Assembly: GCF_016704835.1 (NCBI RefSeq)
Contig: NZ_JADIZJ010000001.1
Location: forward strand, 248,001 to 312,000
Origin: Sphingopyxis sp.
Lineage (GTDB): Bacteria; Pseudomonadota; Alphaproteobacteria; Sphingomonadales; Sphingomonadaceae
DNA length: 64,000 bases
Direction of reading: 5' to 3'
The position numbers were made by a program, and so were the translations under genes. The notes beneath the pieces are model-generated. The model searched no databases. It saw only the letters and a program-made list of their open reading frames with translations, and had not been told where the DNA came from. This document shows, piece by piece, positions 34,998-43,563 of this stretch; position 1 is the stretch's first letter, and every line of letters starts with the position of its first letter.

Positions 34998-36119
34998 ATG
35001 ATCCTCTCACGCCGCTCGATCCTATTGTCGGGGATCACCGTCGCCGCCGCGGGCGCACTCCCCGGTTTCGCCTATGCCGCCGCGGGCACCCCGAAACGCC
35101 TGGTCTTCATCATCCAGCGCGGCGCGGCCGACGGCCTCGGGATCGTCGCGCCGACCGGCGACCCTGCCTTCGCCGCCGCGCGACGCGCGATGGCCGACGA
35201 GACCGCAGGCGGTGCAAAGCTCGACAGCATGTTCACGCTGCACCCCGCGATGGCGACCACCGCGGGCCTGTTCACGGGCAAGCAGGCGCATTTCGCCCAC
35301 GCGGTCGCCACTGGCTATCGCGACCGGTCGCATTTCGACGGGCAGAATATGCTCGAGGGTGGCGGGTCGCGGCCCTATGGCCGCGACACCGGCTGGGTTG
35401 GGCGGCTGCTGACGCTGCTCCCCGCCGCCGAACGCGACGCGATCGCGATCGCCCCCGCAGTGCCGCTCGCGCTGCGCGGCACGGTTCAGGTCGGCACCTA
35501 CGCGCCCAGCCGGCTGCCGCAGGCCGACAGCGACCTCATCGCGCGACTGACCGCGCTCTATGCCGACGATCCACTGCTCCATCCTTTGTGGGACAGCGCG
35601 GTCAAGACGCAGGAGCTGGCGAGCGACATCGGCGGTAACAACGGCCGCAACGGCGCCGATCTCGGTAAGCTCGCCGCCTCGCTGATGCTGCCTGCCGACG
35701 GCGCACGCGTAATGATGGTCGAAACGGGCGGCTGGGACACGCACAGCGGCCAGCGCGGCCGACTCGCGGCGCAGCTGCGCGGGCTCGATCAGCTCGTCGC
35801 CGCGCTCCAGACGGGTCTCGGGCCTGCGTGGGCGGACACACTCGTTCTCGTCGCCACCGAATTCGGCCGGACGGTCGAGGTCAATGGCACCGGCGGCACC
35901 GACCATGGCACCGCATCGACTGCGATGCTGCTCGGCGGCAGGCTGGCTGAGGGTGGAGAAATTTCGGCGGATTGGCCCGGACTGGCGTCGTCCGCACGCC
36001 TCGACGGTCGCGACCTCAAGCCGACGCGGTCATTGGAAAGTGTGATCGCCGCAGCGGTCGCGCATCATTATGCCTTCAGCCCGACGCGCGTGATGACGAC
36101 GCTTTATCCCGACGCCTGA
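34998..36119 (+). CDS. DUF1501 family Tat-exported protein
   Basis: The 373-residue product begins with a twin-arginine signal (SRRSILLSGITVAAAGALPG) and has the DUF1501 pattern: KRLVFIIQRGAADGLGIVAP, HFAHAVATGYRDRSHFDGQN, MMVETGGWDTHSGQ and VLVATEFGRTVEVNGTGGTDH with a possible metal-binding set resembling alkaline phosphatase/sulfatase relatives. It is translated three bases after the DUF1800 gene. Export through Tat suggests folding, perhaps with a cofactor, before transport. The function of the pair is not known. Confidence 0.9.
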   Translation: MILSRRSILLSGITVAAAGALPGFAYAAAGTPKRLVFIIQRGAADGLGIVAPTGDPAFAAARRAMADETAGGAKLDSMFTLHPAMATTAGLFTGKQAHFAHAVATGYRDRSHFDGQNMLEGGGSRPYGRDTGWVGRLLTLLPAAERDAIAIAPAVPLALRGTVQVGTYAPSRLPQADSDLIARLTALYADDPLLHPLWDSAVKTQELASDIGGNNGRNGADLGKLAASLMLPADGARVMMVETGGWDTHSGQRGRLAAQLRGLDQLVAALQTGLGPAWADTLVLVATEFGRTVEVNGTGGTDHGTASTAMLLGGRLAEGGEISADWPGLASSARLDGRDLKPTRSLESVIAAAVAHHYAFSPTRVMTTLYPDA

Positions 36120-36130
36120 ACCCAAGATCC

Positions 36131-36164
36131 AGCGTCCTTGCTTCGCTACGCGCGCAAGGACGCT
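36131..36164. terminator. Hairpin between convergent genes, possible bidirectional terminator
   Basis: AGCGTCCTTGC and GCAAGGACGCT form a perfect 11-bp stem around a 12-base loop, between the DUF1501 stop codon and the xth stop codon. No T-run follows, so it may instead be a dispersed hairpin repeat. Confidence 0.5.
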
Positions 36165-36188
36165 TCGATTAGACTAGCACAGCGCGCT

Positions 36189-36959
36189 TTACGCCAGAAC
36201 CGCCCATGTAGGCGCATGGTCGCTCGCTTTTTCGCGGCCGCGGTGATCCTTGTCGACCCCGGCGTCGACCAGCCGGTCGGCAAGCGCCGGGCTGAGCAGC
36301 AAGTGATCGATGCGAAAGCCATGATCGCGCTGCCAGCCGCCCGCCTGATAGTCCCAGAAGGTCCAGACGTGGCCGCCGGGATGGCGGCTACGGATCGCGT
36401 CGGTCCACCCGTCGCCGAGCAGGCGGAACCAGGCATCGCGCGATTCAGGCTGCATCAGTGCGTCGGTGGCCATGGCGCGCGAATCCCACACATCGTCGTC
36501 GTGCGGGATGACGTTGTAATCGCCGGTCAGGATCGTCGGAATCTCGGACGCAAGCAGGAATTTCGCGCGCTCGCGCAGCCGCGCCATCCAGCGCAGCTTG
36601 TAGTCGAATTTCGGCCCTGGCTGGGGGTTGCCATTGGGAAGATAGATCGAAGCGACGCGCAGGCCGTGAACATCGGCCTCGAGATAGCGCGACTGCTCGT
36701 CTTCTTCCTCGCCTGCGAGGCCGCGCTGCGTTTCGACCGGCTGGGTGCCTTTGGCGAGGATCGCGACGCCGTTGAAGCCCTTTTGCCCATGATAGAGAAA
36801 CCCGTAACCCGCCGCCTCGATCTCCTTGGTCGGCATGGTTTCGTCGCTCGATTTCAGTTCCTGCAAACAGGCAACATCGGGCTGTGTTTCCTCGAGCCAT
36901 TCGACGAGGCGCGGCAGACGGGCCTTGATCCCGTTGATATTGAAGGTCGCGATTTTCAT
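36189..36959 (-). CDS. xth: Exodeoxyribonuclease III
   Basis: The 256-residue protein is an AP endonuclease/exonuclease of the EEP fold: KIATFNINGIKARL with the first metal-binding Asn, CLQELKSSDE with the catalytic Glu, SIYLPNGNP, ILTGDYNVIPHDDD and the final SDHAPTWAVL with Asp-His. It cuts DNA at abasic sites and degrades 3' ends in base excision repair. Length and motifs are normal for ExoIII. It stands alone on the minus strand upstream of a hairpin and just after erpA, with 39 bp between them. Confidence 0.95.
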   Translation of the reverse strand: MKIATFNINGIKARLPRLVEWLEETQPDVACLQELKSSDETMPTKEIEAAGYGFLYHGQKGFNGVAILAKGTQPVETQRGLAGEEEDEQSRYLEADVHGLRVASIYLPNGNPQPGPKFDYKLRWMARLRERAKFLLASEIPTILTGDYNVIPHDDDVWDSRAMATDALMQPESRDAWFRLLGDGWTDAIRSRHPGGHVWTFWDYQAGGWQRDHGFRIDHLLLSPALADRLVDAGVDKDHRGREKASDHAPTWAVLA

Positions 36960-36998
36960 CGCGCACCTATGCCAGCAAGCACGGCGCGGCGAAAGGCG

Positions 36999-37340
36999 TC
37001 AGATCGAGAAGCTGGACCCGCAGCCGCAGCCCGAGGCCGCGTTAGGATTCTCGACCTTGAACGACGATCCGCCCAGCGAATCGACGAAATCGACGATGCA
37101 GCCGCGAACAAGGTCAATGCTGACCGGGTCGACGACCAGCTTCACCCCGTCGGTCTCGGCAATGATGTCGTCGGCGTCGATACGCTCCGCCAAGCCGAAG
37201 CGATAGGTGAAGCCCGAACAGCCGCCGCCATCAACGGCAAGGCGCAACGCCGCGTCGGCCTCACCCTTACGGTCGGCGATCCAGCGGACGCGCGCCGCAG
37301 CGGCGGGCGACAGGGTGATAGTGGAAAGCTGCGTGGCCAT
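36999..37340 (-). CDS. erpA: Iron-sulfur cluster insertion protein ErpA
   Basis: The 113-residue A-type carrier protein has the three conserved cysteines: LAVDGGGCSGFTYRFGL and the C-terminal NAASGCGCGSSFSI. It holds and passes Fe-S clusters to target apoproteins in the cytoplasm. The ATG at 37340 places the SAAA/ARVRW helix correctly; a nine-residue extension upstream is less likely. Family members IscA and SufA are close alternatives, but the C-terminal sequence and stand-alone location fit ErpA. It precedes xth on the same strand. Confidence 0.92.
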   Translation of the reverse strand: MATQLSTITLSPAAAARVRWIADRKGEADAALRLAVDGGGCSGFTYRFGLAERIDADDIIAETDGVKLVVDPVSIDLVRGCIVDFVDSLGGSSFKVENPNAASGCGCGSSFSI

Positions 37341-37438
37341 GGTCGTTAGATAGGCGTTCTGAACCAAATGAAAAGGGCGCCGCGACGGTTGACCCGCCTG
37401 GCGCCCCTCCTCTCCGACCCAGGAAAGCTCATATAGTC

Positions 37439-38176
37439 TTATTCAGGACCGCCCATCGCGACATTCTTGCCGGTGATCGCTGCGATCGCCATCTGATCCG
37501 ACCGCACGAACGGCATCGGGTTGACCGGTGCGCCTTCGATGCGGACTTCATAATGCAGGTGGTTGCCGGTCGAACGGCCGGTTGAACCGACGTAACCGAG
37601 GACGTCGCCCTTCTTGATCGATTGGCCGGGAATGACGACGTAAGAAGACATATGGCCGTAGCGCGTCTGGATGGCGTTGCCATGTTCGACTTCGACATAA
37701 TTGCCGTAGCCGCCAAGGCGCTGGGCGCGGCCGACGATGCCGTCAGCGGTGGCGTAAATCGGGGTGCCATGCGGCGCCGGGATGTCGATGCCGTTGTGCC
37801 GGGCGACCTTGCCGGTAACAGGGTGGACCCGCATGCCGTACGACGACGACAGCGACATCTGGTCAATCGGGCGGCGCGACGGCACCGCAACGCCGATCGA
37901 GGCGGTCAGGCCGGTGTCGAGGCGCTTCCAGGCTTGGAAAATGGCGCGGGCTTCGCTGTCTTCGCCGACCGACGGAATGCCAGCGGTAAAGCTGTCGTCA
38001 TCGGGTTCGTCAGGAGCGATAATACCAGCATCGGCGCTGGTTTCAGCGGCTTGAACAGCCGGAGTGGCCAGAGCGAAACATGCTGCGGCGCAGACGATTG
38101 CGACTTGATGCAACTTCTGCGTCAGAAAAGTGTTTATCAAAATACGACCCCGCGTGTGCCATGTCGCCAAAGTCAT
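37439..38176 (-). CDS. M23 family metallopeptidase, exported (LytM domain)
   Basis: The 245-residue product has a hydrophobic N-terminal segment (QVAIVCAAACFALATPAVQA) fitting a signal peptide, a low-complexity linker, and a C-terminal peptidase M23 domain: SSSYGMRVHPVTGK, RHNGIDIPAPHGTPIYATADG (His and Asp zinc ligands), YGHMSSYVV and the final zinc ligand in HLHYEVRIEG. All catalytic residues appear present, so it is likely an active peptidoglycan endopeptidase rather than an activator such as EnvC. An ATG at 38176 is used, although a later start nearer the hydrophobic segment is possible. Confidence 0.88.
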   Translation of the reverse strand: MTLATWHTRGRILINTFLTQKLHQVAIVCAAACFALATPAVQAAETSADAGIIAPDEPDDDSFTAGIPSVGEDSEARAIFQAWKRLDTGLTASIGVAVPSRRPIDQMSLSSSYGMRVHPVTGKVARHNGIDIPAPHGTPIYATADGIVGRAQRLGGYGNYVEVEHGNAIQTRYGHMSSYVVIPGQSIKKGDVLGYVGSTGRSTGNHLHYEVRIEGAPVNPMPFVRSDQMAIAAITGKNVAMGGPE

Positions 38177-38254
38177 AAGAAGGCCTTGGCGCCGGTGTTT
38201 GTTGGTTTGGATGATTGCTCATCCCCCGCGGAAGCCTGTGTGCTGCCCCAATGG

Positions 38255-39046
38255 TTAAGACGCAATAACAGCATAGTATTCTTGCGTTAAACCGGCGTCG
38301 TGGCGCGCCGAGTCGTTGAACGGAGCTTTGATCGCCCCGCGAAAGCGCGCTTTGACGAGCGCATGCCACGTTTCAACGGCGTTGAATCCCCGTTCGTCGC
38401 ACAGCCAGCCGAACCAGGCTGTGCCCGCGCGCACATGGCGGATTTCATCGCTGTAAATACGCGATAAAATCTTCGCCGATGACTCGTCGCCTGCAGCGTG
38501 AAAGCGCTCAACCGTTGACGGTGTGACGTCGAGTCCGCGCGCTTCGAGCACCATCGGCACGATTGCGAGCCGCGCCAGGACGTCATCCGCAGTGTCCTGA
38601 GCCGATTCCCATAATCCGGCGTGTGCAGGAAGCGCGCCATAATAGCTGCCAAGGGCGCGCAAGCGCCGGTCGAGCAGCGCGAAATGCATCGCCTCGTCGG
38701 CAGCGACTCCGATCCAGTCATCGACGAACTCACGCGGAAATTGGTTGCCGAACCGACCGAGCAGATCGACCGCGAGATCGATCGCGACGAACTCGATATG
38801 CGCGAGCGCATGGAGCAACGCGATCCGGCCCCGTTCGGACCCGCCCTTGCCGCGCCGCGGCATCCGGTTAGGCGCGAGCAGTGCGGGCGCGGCCGGCCAC
38901 GCCGGCTGATCGGGCATCGGCGTGTCGCAGCGATGTTCGAGCGTCCCCTGCCGCCAGGCACGCGCCATGCTGCGCGCCGCGCGGCGCTTGTCGTGCGGGC
39001 CCGCCGTCAGCAGGACCGCACGCGCGGCTTCACCCAGGGACTGCAT
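38255..39046 (-). CDS. DUF455 ferritin-like protein
   Basis: The 263-residue protein has the DUF455 ferritin-like four-helix pattern with possible diiron ligands in HIEFVAIDLAVD, DEAMHFALL, VLEARGLDVTP and DEIRHVRAG. The family is related to MiaE-like and rubrerythrin-like proteins, but its activity is unknown. The ATG at 39046 follows the bcp stop codon with one base between, so the two are co-translated. Pairing with a peroxiredoxin is compatible with an oxidative or iron-related role, though that is inference. Confidence 0.85.
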   Translation of the reverse strand: MQSLGEAARAVLLTAGPHDKRRAARSMARAWRQGTLEHRCDTPMPDQPAWPAAPALLAPNRMPRRGKGGSERGRIALLHALAHIEFVAIDLAVDLLGRFGNQFPREFVDDWIGVAADEAMHFALLDRRLRALGSYYGALPAHAGLWESAQDTADDVLARLAIVPMVLEARGLDVTPSTVERFHAAGDESSAKILSRIYSDEIRHVRAGTAWFGWLCDERGFNAVETWHALVKARFRGAIKAPFNDSARHDAGLTQEYYAVIAS

Positions 39047-39047
39047 G

Positions 39048-39515
39048 TCAGAGCGCTTTTGCCGCCTCCAGAACCGCGTCGGCATGACCCTTCACGCGCA
39101 CCTTGCGCCACTCTTGGGCCAGCTTGCCATCGGCACCGAACAGGAAGGTCGACCGCTCGATGCCCATATAACTGCGGCCGTAATTCTGCTTTTCGACCCA
39201 GGTGCCGAACGCCTCGCACACCGCGCCCTCCTCGTCCGACGCGAGGCGAACCGTCAGGCCATATTTATCGCGGAACTTGCACAGTTTTGCGGGTGCATCG
39301 CGCGACACCGCAAGGATCTGTGCGTTCAGTTTCGCAAATTCGGGCGCAAGCCGCGTGAAATCTTGCGCTTCGGTCGTACAGCCGGGCGTATCCGCCTTGG
39401 GATAGAAATAGACGACCAGCGGCGCGCCCTTCACTGCGGCAAGGTCGATCGCCGCGCCGTCGGCGTCCAGAAGCTTCACTACGGGGAAAGCATCTCCGAT
39501 TTGGGGCGCGCTCAT
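39048..39515 (-). CDS. bcp: Peroxiredoxin, BCP/PrxQ type
   Basis: The 155-residue protein has a thioredoxin-like fold with LVVYFYPKADTPGCTTEAQDF; Cys46 is the peroxidatic residue. The usual BCP resolving cysteine five residues later is replaced (Glu-Ala-Gln region), so resolution must use Cys79, Cys100 or an external thiol. It reduces hydrogen peroxide and organic peroxides in the cytoplasm. It is followed after one base by the DUF455 gene. Upstream, between it and glnE, lies a GGGACAGT-type repeat. Confidence 0.93.
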   Translation of the reverse strand: MSAPQIGDAFPVVKLLDADGAAIDLAAVKGAPLVVYFYPKADTPGCTTEAQDFTRLAPEFAKLNAQILAVSRDAPAKLCKFRDKYGLTVRLASDEEGAVCEAFGTWVEKQNYGRSYMGIERSTFLFGADGKLAQEWRKVRVKGHADAVLEAAKAL

Positions 39516-39531
39516 TTTATCGTCTCCTTGA

Positions 39532-39552
39532 TAAATAGGGACAGTTCTTATT
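39532..39552. repeat. GGGACAGT repeat, degenerate copy
   Basis: TAAATAGGGACAGTTCTTATT lies between the bcp start codon and the glnE stop codon. It is a worn half of the palindromic pattern TAGGGACAGTCCCTA found intact at 60664, in the same kind of intergenic position. Confidence 0.55.
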
Positions 39553-39554
39553 CA

Positions 39555-42254
39555 TTATTCTGCCGTGGGCGGGCGAATCGACGCCCACCAGTTGGCGATC
39601 TCCTGCCGCGCCGCATCGTGCGCGGCAAGCAGTTGCGGCCAGCCGGGCTCGCCGCACTGGCTCGCCACCAGCTGACGCGCGGCGGCGGTCGGCGGCTCGC
39701 CCTCGGGCGCCGTGAGGCGCAGCATCACGAGCATCCGCGCGAGCAGACCGTGCGCCTCGATCACCTCGGGCGCGACGAGTCCCACCGCCTTCATGCACGC
39801 GAGCGCCGCGGCGATATTCGGGTCGTGGCATTGTCCGCTCACCAACTGTGTAACCTGCATCGCGAATTCGAGGTCGACGAGCCCGCCCGGCCCGCCCTTG
39901 ATGTCGAGCGCGCCCATCGCGGGCTTGTGCGCCGCGATCTTGCCGCGCATCTCGGCAGCGTCGGCGGCGAGCTTTACCGGATCACGCTGAATCGTCAGCA
40001 GTTCGGCAATGATCCGCCCGACCTCGGCGCGCGCCTTGTCCGACCCATAGACCGCCCGCGCGCGGAGCAGCGCCATATGCTCCCACGTCCAGGCTTCCTC
40101 GCGCTGATAGCGTTCGAAGCTGTCGAGCGTCACGACGAGCGGCCCCTGCGCCCCCTGCGGGCGCAGCCGCGTGTCGACGTCGTAGAGCTTGCCCGCCGCG
40201 GTCGGCACCGACATCGCCCCCGACACGCGCTGTGCGAGGCGGTTGTAATAGGTCGTCGCGCCCAGCGGACGCGCGCCGTCGGATTCGGCGAGATGGTCGC
40301 CGGTGAACAGATAGATGAGGTCGAGGTCGGACGCATGCGTCAGGGCGCGGCCGCCGAGGCGCCCGAGCGCGAGCACGACCAGTTCGCTGTCGGGGACGAC
40401 ACCGTGCGCCGCGACGAATTCGGCGACCGTCGCGTCTGCGAGCACCCCGAGCGCCGCTTCGGCCAGGTCTGAATAACCGCACGCGACGGTCAGCGGGTCG
40501 GTCGCGCCCGCGACAAGCTGCGCGCCATAGGCGAAGCGCCGCTCGCCGACATGGTCGCGCACGCGGTCGAGCACGCGCTCATAGTCGAGCCCAACGAGCC
40601 CCGGGCCCCATTCGGCGCGCAGCTGGGCCACGTTCGCCGGCGCGTCGAACGCCCGCTGATCGATCAGCCCCTCGATCAGTTCGACGCGCACGCCGAGCGC
40701 GTCGGCGAGCGTCGGCGCGAGCGACAGGATGCGCGTCGCGATCCGGGCGAGCGCGGGTTGCGCGCCGAGCAGATGAAAGAAATTGATCGCGCTCGGCAGC
40801 CCCGCGACGAGTTTATCGAAGCGCGTCAGCGTCGCGTCGGGATCGGGCGCCGCGCCGAGCGCCTTGATCAATTCGGGCAGCATCGTTTCGAGCGCGTCGA
40901 GCGCCGCCGGGCTGCGCAGCGCGCGCAGCTTGCCGCCGCGCCATTCGGCGATTGTGCGCAGCGCCGCTTCGGGCGGATCGAAGCCCGCCGCGATCAATTG
41001 GGCGGCAAGGCTGTCGTCGTCGCGGGGCAAGCCGGTCGCGACCGCGCGCTCGGCGACAATCCGGTCGTAACAGGCGCCGACGTCGGCGGCGACGGGTGCA
41101 AGCATCGCGAGCAGCGCAGCGCCGTCGGCTTTGCCGTCGAGCCGCGCAACGCCGTCGAGCGCGGCGGGCTGAATCGGCAAGCAATGCGTCTGCTGGTCCT
41201 CGACCATCTGCAAACGGTGCTCGATCCGGCGCAGCGTCGCATAATGGCCCGACAGACGCGTCGCGACTTCAGGCTCGATTCGCCCCGCCGCCGCGAGCGC
41301 CGCGAGCGCGTCGACCGTCGCGGGGACGCGCAGCGACGAATCGCGCCCGCCATAGATGAGCTGGTGAACCTGCGCGAAAAACTCGATCTCGCGGATGCCG
41401 CCGCGCCCGCGCTTCAGGTCGAAGCCCGGGCCGAACGCCTGCCCCTGCGCGAAATGATCGCGGATGCGATCGCTCATCGCGCCGATTTCCTTGAGCTGGC
41501 GGAAATCGAGGCTGCGGCGCCAGATGAACGGCTGGATCGCGGAGAGAAATTGTTCGCCGAGCGCGCGGTCGCCCGCCGAGGCGCGCGAGCGGATGAACGC
41601 TGCCTGCTCCCATGCCAAGGCTTCGGATTCATAATAGGAAATTGCCGCATCCACCGGCAGCACGATCGGCGTCACTTCGGGATGCGGGCGCAGCCGCAGG
41701 TCGACGCGCAGGACATGGCCGTCGCCGGTGCGCGCCGACAATATTTCGGTCATGCGCCGCGCGATTCGCACCGCCGCCTCGCCCGGATCGTCGCGCGACC
41801 GACGCGGCAGCGTGTCGGGGTCGAAGATCAGGATCGGGTCGATGTCGGAGGAATAGTTGAGCTCGTGACTGCCGAGCTTGCCGAGCGCGATCACCGAAAG
41901 CCCGCGCGCTTCCTCCCCCGGAATGCGCTCGGCAAAGGCAGCGTCGAGCGCGGTATCGCACGCCTGATCGGCAAAGTTCGACAACAACCGCGTCGTTGTC
42001 GCCACATCATGTTCACCCGACAGATCGCCGAGCGCGAGCAGCAGCGCGATGCGGCCGCGCCATTGGCGCAGCGCGCGCATGATGTCGTCATCGACAGGCG
42101 GCGCGGAGACAGCCGAAAGCGCGGCGTTAGTACCGTCGGTCAGGAAGCGCGTGACGTCATCGGGGTTGAGTTCGGCGAGCCGCGCCAAAAATGGCGCGTT
42201 GGCGGTGAGCCGGTCAAGCGCCGAGTGGCGGCTGGAAGGGTCGAGGATTGTCAT
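39555..42254 (-). CDS. glnE: Glutamine synthetase adenylyltransferase/deadenylyltransferase
   Basis: The 899-residue protein has two nucleotidyltransferase domains, each with the GKLGS or GRLGG loop followed by a DxD pair: VIALGKLGSHELNYSSDIDP in the N-terminal deadenylylase half and VLALGRLGGRALTHASDLDL in the C-terminal adenylylase half. Helical regulatory segments lie between and after them. It adds or removes AMP on glutamine synthetase in response to PII signalling, controlling nitrogen assimilation. Length is in the normal range. A family A repeat lies just upstream of its start. Confidence 0.95.
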   Translation of the reverse strand: MTILDPSSRHSALDRLTANAPFLARLAELNPDDVTRFLTDGTNAALSAVSAPPVDDDIMRALRQWRGRIALLLALGDLSGEHDVATTTRLLSNFADQACDTALDAAFAERIPGEEARGLSVIALGKLGSHELNYSSDIDPILIFDPDTLPRRSRDDPGEAAVRIARRMTEILSARTGDGHVLRVDLRLRPHPEVTPIVLPVDAAISYYESEALAWEQAAFIRSRASAGDRALGEQFLSAIQPFIWRRSLDFRQLKEIGAMSDRIRDHFAQGQAFGPGFDLKRGRGGIREIEFFAQVHQLIYGGRDSSLRVPATVDALAALAAAGRIEPEVATRLSGHYATLRRIEHRLQMVEDQQTHCLPIQPAALDGVARLDGKADGAALLAMLAPVAADVGACYDRIVAERAVATGLPRDDDSLAAQLIAAGFDPPEAALRTIAEWRGGKLRALRSPAALDALETMLPELIKALGAAPDPDATLTRFDKLVAGLPSAINFFHLLGAQPALARIATRILSLAPTLADALGVRVELIEGLIDQRAFDAPANVAQLRAEWGPGLVGLDYERVLDRVRDHVGERRFAYGAQLVAGATDPLTVACGYSDLAEAALGVLADATVAEFVAAHGVVPDSELVVLALGRLGGRALTHASDLDLIYLFTGDHLAESDGARPLGATTYYNRLAQRVSGAMSVPTAAGKLYDVDTRLRPQGAQGPLVVTLDSFERYQREEAWTWEHMALLRARAVYGSDKARAEVGRIIAELLTIQRDPVKLAADAAEMRGKIAAHKPAMGALDIKGGPGGLVDLEFAMQVTQLVSGQCHDPNIAAALACMKAVGLVAPEVIEAHGLLARMLVMLRLTAPEGEPPTAAARQLVASQCGEPGWPQLLAAHDAARQEIANWWASIRPPTAE

Positions 42255-42300
42255 CGAACGCCGCTATCGCTCGCACCCAATGAGGTAGCAACCCCCGCCC

Positions 42301-42377
42301 CGTCATTGCGAGCGTAGCGAAACAATCCAGAGCGGTTTACGCGGGCTCTGGATTGCTTCGCTATGCTCGCAATGACG
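42301..42377. repeat. Dispersed inverted repeat, family A copy 3
   Basis: This is the most symmetrical copy: CGTCATTGCGAGCGTAGCGA at the left and TCGCTATGCTCGCAATGACG at the right, with CAATCCAGAGC and GCTCTGGATTG inside. It lies between the start of glnE and the end of phyR. Confidence 0.92.
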
Positions 42378-42398
42378 GCTTTTCCATCTGGGCCTGCC

Positions 42399-43193
42399 TC
42401 AGGCGGGAACCGTGTTTTCGTCGAAGAACAACACCTGCGAAATCGCCGCGCGCAGCGTTGCGGGCTGGTACGGCTTGGTGAGCAGGAACGCCGGTTCGGG
42501 ACGATCGCCGGTGAGCAGCCGTTCAGGGAAAGCGGTGATAAAGATGACCGGCACCTTCAGCGCGGTCAGGATTTCCTGCACCGCCTCGATCCCCGAGCTG
42601 TTGTCGGCGAGCTGGATGTCGGCAAGGACGAGACCCGGTTGATGCTTCTGCGCCTCGGCGACGGCTTCGCGATGCGTGGTGGCAACCGCAACAACGTCAT
42701 GGCCGAGGTCGCGAACGATCATCTCGATGTCCATCGCGATGATCGGTTCGTCCTCGATGATCAGGATGCGCGCGCGGGTCTGACGGTCGATTTCGTGGGT
42801 CGCCTCGGCGATCAGCGTCTTAACGTCGTCGGTATCGCGGCCAATGATGCGGCCCGTATCCTCGGCATTGAACCCTTCCACCGCAGTCAGCAGCAATGCC
42901 TGCCGGGCCAGCGACGGAATGCGGCGTAACCGCGCGTCGGCGATTGCGATGTCGGTCAGGTCGGCGGTGTCGCCAGCATCGGCAGCATTTGCCATCAGGC
43001 CGAAATTATCATGGACCATCCGGTACAACTGAATTCGCAGATCATTGCCGGTATCGACAGCCGCGGGATCTGCGACCAATGTTTCAAGCAAACGCGCGAC
43101 CAGCGCGTCGCCATTCTGCTGGCTACCTGAAATCGCCCGACCATAACGTCGCAAATATGGAAGATGCGGGGCGATCGCCTGACCCAATGACAT
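42399..43193 (-). CDS. phyR: General stress response regulator PhyR
   Basis: The 264-residue protein has an N-terminal sigma-factor-like domain (LPYLRRYGRAISGSQQNGDA and later RIPSLARQALLLTAVEGFNAE) and a C-terminal receiver domain with ILIIEDEPIIAMD, phospho-Asp in LVLADIQLADNSSG, and FITAFPERLLTG. This reversed order is unique to PhyR, which upon phosphorylation sequesters the anti-sigma factor NepR and frees the sigma factor EcfG. nepR is divergent, 197 bp away. No ecfG or PhyR kinase gene of the HWE type is adjacent. The ATG at 43193 starts the family-conserved region. Confidence 0.96.
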   Translation of the reverse strand: MSLGQAIAPHLPYLRRYGRAISGSQQNGDALVARLLETLVADPAAVDTGNDLRIQLYRMVHDNFGLMANAADAGDTADLTDIAIADARLRRIPSLARQALLLTAVEGFNAEDTGRIIGRDTDDVKTLIAEATHEIDRQTRARILIIEDEPIIAMDIEMIVRDLGHDVVAVATTHREAVAEAQKHQPGLVLADIQLADNSSGIEAVQEILTALKVPVIFITAFPERLLTGDRPEPAFLLTKPYQPATLRAAISQVLFFDENTVPA

Positions 43194-43283
43194 AAATTTC
43201 CCTCCTGATGCGGGTCTTAACCCGCCGAAAACCCAGCAAACACGGCTCACAGCCGCACTCGCCGACATAATTTCACCCCATGG

Positions 43284-43308
43284 GAACGATTTAGCCGCAA
43301 ATTAGTTT
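43284..43308 (+). promoter_or_regulatory. EcfG-type general stress promoter of nepR
   Basis: GGAAC at 43284 is followed by 16 bases and then AGTT at 43305, one mismatch from the GGAAC-N16/17-CGTT consensus of alphaproteobacterial general stress sigma factors. It faces nepR, 82 bp upstream of its start codon, which would make nepR subject to feedback by the system. Confidence 0.65.
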
Positions 43309-43390
43309 CATGGGGAAGAACAAACGCGCCATTGCGGTTTGATAAATGCGCGGTTAGCAACAGGCCCCATGTTCAGCGGATGCCCCGATA

Positions 43391-43561
43391 ATGTCGTCTA
43401 AGACCGGTTCGCCACGCGGCGTGACTTCGGCGAAGGACGCGGAAAAGAAATCTTCCACCAAGGGACAGGACGTCAATGGCGCCCTGCGCCGCGCTTATGA
43501 ATCGACCGTCGATGAGTCGATTCCGCAGACTCTGTTGGACCTTCTCAGCAAGCTTGACTGA
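43391..43561 (+). CDS. nepR: Anti-sigma factor NepR
   Basis: A 56-codon frame begins at ATG 43391 and ends at TGA 43559. Its C-terminal half, NGALRRAYESTVDESIPQTL then LDLLSKLD, matches the NepR core (R..Y......E.IP...LDLL.KL). NepR binds and inhibits the sigma factor EcfG until phosphorylated PhyR removes it. The first 28 residues are polar and lysine-rich, as usual for the disordered N-terminus. It lies divergent from phyR and ends three bases before the end of the convergent tgt gene. Too short for simple length filters and easily missed. Confidence 0.9.
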   Translation: MSSKTGSPRGVTSAKDAEKKSSTKGQDVNGALRRAYESTVDESIPQTLLDLLSKLD

Positions 43562-43563
43562 GC

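Noticed and set aside
40551..42317. A 588-codon plus-strand frame opposite glnE
   Set aside because: It is Arg/Glu-rich shadow sequence; both GlnE catalytic domains are clear on the minus strand.
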